64,000 nucleotides of DNA, from positions 19,605 through 83,604 of the forward strand of contig JAISGK010000031.1 in NCBI GenBank assembly GCA_031263155.1. Direction: 5' to 3'. A program made the position numbers and the translations under genes. Below, piece after piece: positions 62,241 to 64,000 of the stretch; the first letter of the stretch is position 1; each line of letters begins with the position of its first letter. The DNA is from Clostridiales bacterium. GTDB lineage: Bacteria; Bacillota; Clostridia; Lachnospirales; WQUN01. The notes under the pieces are model-generated. The model had not been told where the DNA came from, did no database searches, and saw only the letters and a program-made list of their open reading frames with translations.

Positions 62241-63208
62241 TTTATGCCCTCCACATTCCAGCACCGTACATAATGTTCATCGCTAATCGTCATTAGATGC
62301 GGCAACTCATTCTTGCATTCTTCTGTACAGTACGCGCAACGAGGGTGGAACCGACAGCCACCAGGAAGATCAAGCGCATTGGCGACAAGGCCGGGGATCG
62401 ATTCCAGCGCTGCCGTCTGACCCTCAAGCTTAGGGATCGCATTCAGCAATCCCTTAGTATAGTGGTGCATGGGATGTGTAAAGATCTCGCGCACTGAACC
62501 GTGTTCCACAGTCGCCCCGCCATACATAATAGCCACGTTTTGACACATTTCCGCGACAATGCCAAGGTTGTGCGTGATCATTAGGAGGGAGGAGTTGAAC
62601 TCCTTCTGGAGATTTTTCATAAGCTCAAGAATCTGCGCCTGAATGGTAACATCAAGCGCTGTTGTTGGTTCGTCGCAGATCAGCAGCTCCGGGTTACAGG
62701 CCAGTGCAGCGGCAATACCTACGCGTTGTCTCATGCCTCCCGATAACTGATGTGGATAGTCGTCAATCCGATAATCCGCAATGCCAACAAGTTTTAGCAA
62801 CTCAGCCGCGCGTTTTCTTGAAGCTGCTTTTGAAACCTTATAATGAGTTTCATAAGCTAACGCTATTTGATGCCCGACTGTGAAAAGCGGGTTGAGAGAC
62901 GACAACGGGTTAGCAAAAACCATGGAGATCTTTTCGCCTCGAATGGCATTTTGCTGTTCCTCACTCATCTCCATCATTGATTTACCACGGTAGTAGACAT
63001 TGCCACTGGTTATAAATGAAATGCGCTTAGGCAAAAGGTTCATAATAGAAAGCGCCGTTGTCGTTTTACCCGCGCCTGTCTCGCCAACAAGGCCAAGCGC
63101 TTCGCCTTGATTGATTGTAATATCCAATTTATTAACGGCGTTCGACACCTTCACACCCACATGGTACTCCACACTCAAATTTTCAATTCTTAACAATTCA
63201 TCAGCCAT
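62237..63208 (-). CDS. oppD: Oligopeptide ABC transporter ATP-binding protein (OppD/DppD)
   Basis: A 323-residue ATPase with Walker A GLVGETGAGKTTTAL, the normal signature HQLSGGMRQRVGIAAAL, Walker B LLICDEPTTALDVTI and the C-terminal cysteine motif GGCRFHPRCAYCTEECKN. It forms the asymmetric ATPase pair with OppF, and its intact signature means at least one composite ATP site works. It lies 39 bases after the oppC reading frame. Confidence 0.94.
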   Translation of the reverse strand: MADELLRIENLSVEYHVGVKVSNAVNKLDITINQGEALGLVGETGAGKTTTALSIMNLLPKRISFITSGNVYYRGKSMMEMSEEQQNAIRGEKISMVFANPLSSLNPLFTVGHQIALAYETHYKVSKAASRKRAAELLKLVGIADYRIDDYPHQLSGGMRQRVGIAAALACNPELLICDEPTTALDVTIQAQILELMKNLQKEFNSSLLMITHNLGIVAEMCQNVAIMYGGATVEHGSVREIFTHPMHHYTKGLLNAIPKLEGQTAALESIPGLVANALDLPGGCRFHPRCAYCTEECKNELPHLMTISDEHYVRCWNVEGIK

Positions 63209-63247
63209 GGTATTCTCCTTATCTTATCGCAGATTGACTTTTCAAAA

Positions 63248-63931
63248 TCAATCTTTATTTTTGGGATCAAGGACATCCCGAATACCATCACCAAAAAAGT
63301 TGAAACATAGAACGGTAATCATCAGCATAAGGCCAGGAGCCATTACCACCCATGGCGCGCTTGTCAGATAAGCCCTGCCATCAGCAATCATTGTGCCCCA
63401 GGAGGGGGTTGGATATGGAATTCCCAAACCAAGGAAGCTCATACCAGACTCAGCCATGATAACACCGCCAAAGTGCTGCGTTTCCTGAACTATCAACGGT
63501 GTCAGTGTGTTGGGCAAAATTTGGTTGAAAAGAATCCTTGGACCCTTTGCGCCCATGGCAACCTCCGCGCGAATAAAATCAGAATTCTTACATGTGAATA
63601 CCTGCCCGCGTACCATTCGCGCAGCGACTACCCAAGATGTAATTGTCATAGTAAAAATTAAGTTGAAGAAATTTGTGCCAAGAACAGCAATAATACAAAT
63701 AGCGAGCAGCATTGGCGGGATCGACATGAATATATCGCCGACACGTGTAAGAACCATGTCAACAAATTTGCCATAGTATCCCGCGATCAAACCCACTGTC
63801 GCGCCCAAAATGACTGTACACGCAACGACAGCCACAGCAATGAACAACGAAACCCTGCCGCCGTACATCATTCTTGTTAAAATCCCAAAAGTCGGATAAG
63901 GTGTACACAAATCAACTGGGCGCATAGACAC
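63248..63931 (-). pseudogene. oppC: OppC/DppC permease, apparently lacking its N-terminus
   Basis: The frame holds 227 residues from TRMMYGGRVSLFIAVAVV to the normal C-terminus (FFGDGIRDVLDPKNKD), with the EAA loop EVAMGAKGPRILFNQILPN. Family members have about 280-300 residues: a first membrane span, a periplasmic stretch and the GTDxxGRD motif should precede this point. Here only a distorted TPYPTFGIL remains and an in-frame stop occurs at about 63989-63991. Loss of part of the 5' end, with or without a frameshift, is the likely cause, unless translation truly begins at the GTG of 63931. Confidence 0.6.
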
Positions 63932-63992
63932 CCAGCCGCTCCAAAAACAAGGTGTCGCGTTCAGTGATTTCTGTTGACCACCTTTTAGTCAT
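63912..63992 (-). pseudogene. Possible original oppC start, out of frame
   Basis: An ATG near the window edge opens MTKRWSTEITERDTLF, a charged peptide like those preceding the first span of OppC permeases, and stops after 26 codons. The main oppC frame overlaps its end in another phase. This fits a deletion plus frame change at about 63910-63930, but the upstream gene is outside the window. Confidence 0.35.
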
Positions 63993-64000
63993 GAGGGCAG

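Overview
The window looks like a chromosomal stretch of a spore-forming member of the Clostridia. The signs are a SpoIIAA/SpoIIAB pair at the left edge, a large Alu-domain SRP RNA, L27 with a cleavable N-terminal extension next to the Prp protease, the Rel-MBL-HemZ-HisS block, ferredoxin-dependent 2-oxoacid oxidoreductase genes and AGGAGG-type ribosome binding sites. No rRNA, CRISPR array or intact transposase gene was seen.

Layout. 1-6.8 kb: sporulation sigma-F regulators, murA, and an incomplete histidine operon (hisZ-G-D-B-H) whose hisH carries six exact 18-nt repeats. 6.8-9.6 kb: a tautomerase, a C-terminally truncated rtcB, three tRNAs and the SRP RNA with near-consensus promoters, a possible IS200/IS605 end, and an IclR regulator. 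9.7-13.2 kb: a CymR-like Rrf2 regulator followed by two PLP sulfur-amino-acid enzymes and an HD hydrolase. 13.2-19.7 kb: rplU-prp-rpmA-obg, an HTH-HipA-like kinase fusion, purE and a cell-wall amidase. 19.8-25.4 kb: an operon for an AMP-forming acyl-CoA ligase, an XRE-cupin regulator and a four-subunit 2-oxoacid (VorB-type) ferredoxin oxidoreductase. 25.9-38.9 kb: an AlbA_2 regulator overlapping nadE, malQ, a DUF4143 ATPase, hisS-hemZ-MBL-rel, and a DUF4364 protein.

39-42 kb is a patch of eroded genes (MATE stub, internally deleted nitroreductase, an 11-codon stub) around an orphan HicB, an APH-like kinase and an Old Yellow Enzyme. 42-47.5 kb is a CUT1-type sugar ABC transporter with an oxidoreductase and a sugar isomerase. 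47.8-52.4 kb is the most novel part: an XRE-TPR (RRNPP-like) regulator, a possible 18-residue hydrophobic signal peptide, a radical SAM-SPASM peptide maturase, a 26-codon precursor-like peptide ending in CGYGC-K-L, and a one-piece ABC exporter. Together these look like a small quorum-regulated RiPP locus.

52.4-54 kb holds a miniature deletion copy of a GH25 lysozyme gene, an orphan RelB/DinJ antitoxin with a PIN stub, and the intact GH25 gene. 54-64 kb is one long minus-strand operon: Opp importer genes (oppC apparently damaged), a protein with two MBL domains, a MATE transporter and two paralogous double alpha/beta-hydrolases. Two copies of a miniature inverted-repeat element, each with a perfect 8-bp target duplication, bracket the last hydrolase gene.

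Two themes run through the window. Genes have decayed by deletion while keeping their starts, and several housekeeping enzymes (HisH, NadE, MalQ, HemZ) carry in-frame low-complexity insertions. All functional calls come from reading the translated sequence and remembered family motifs; no database search was run.
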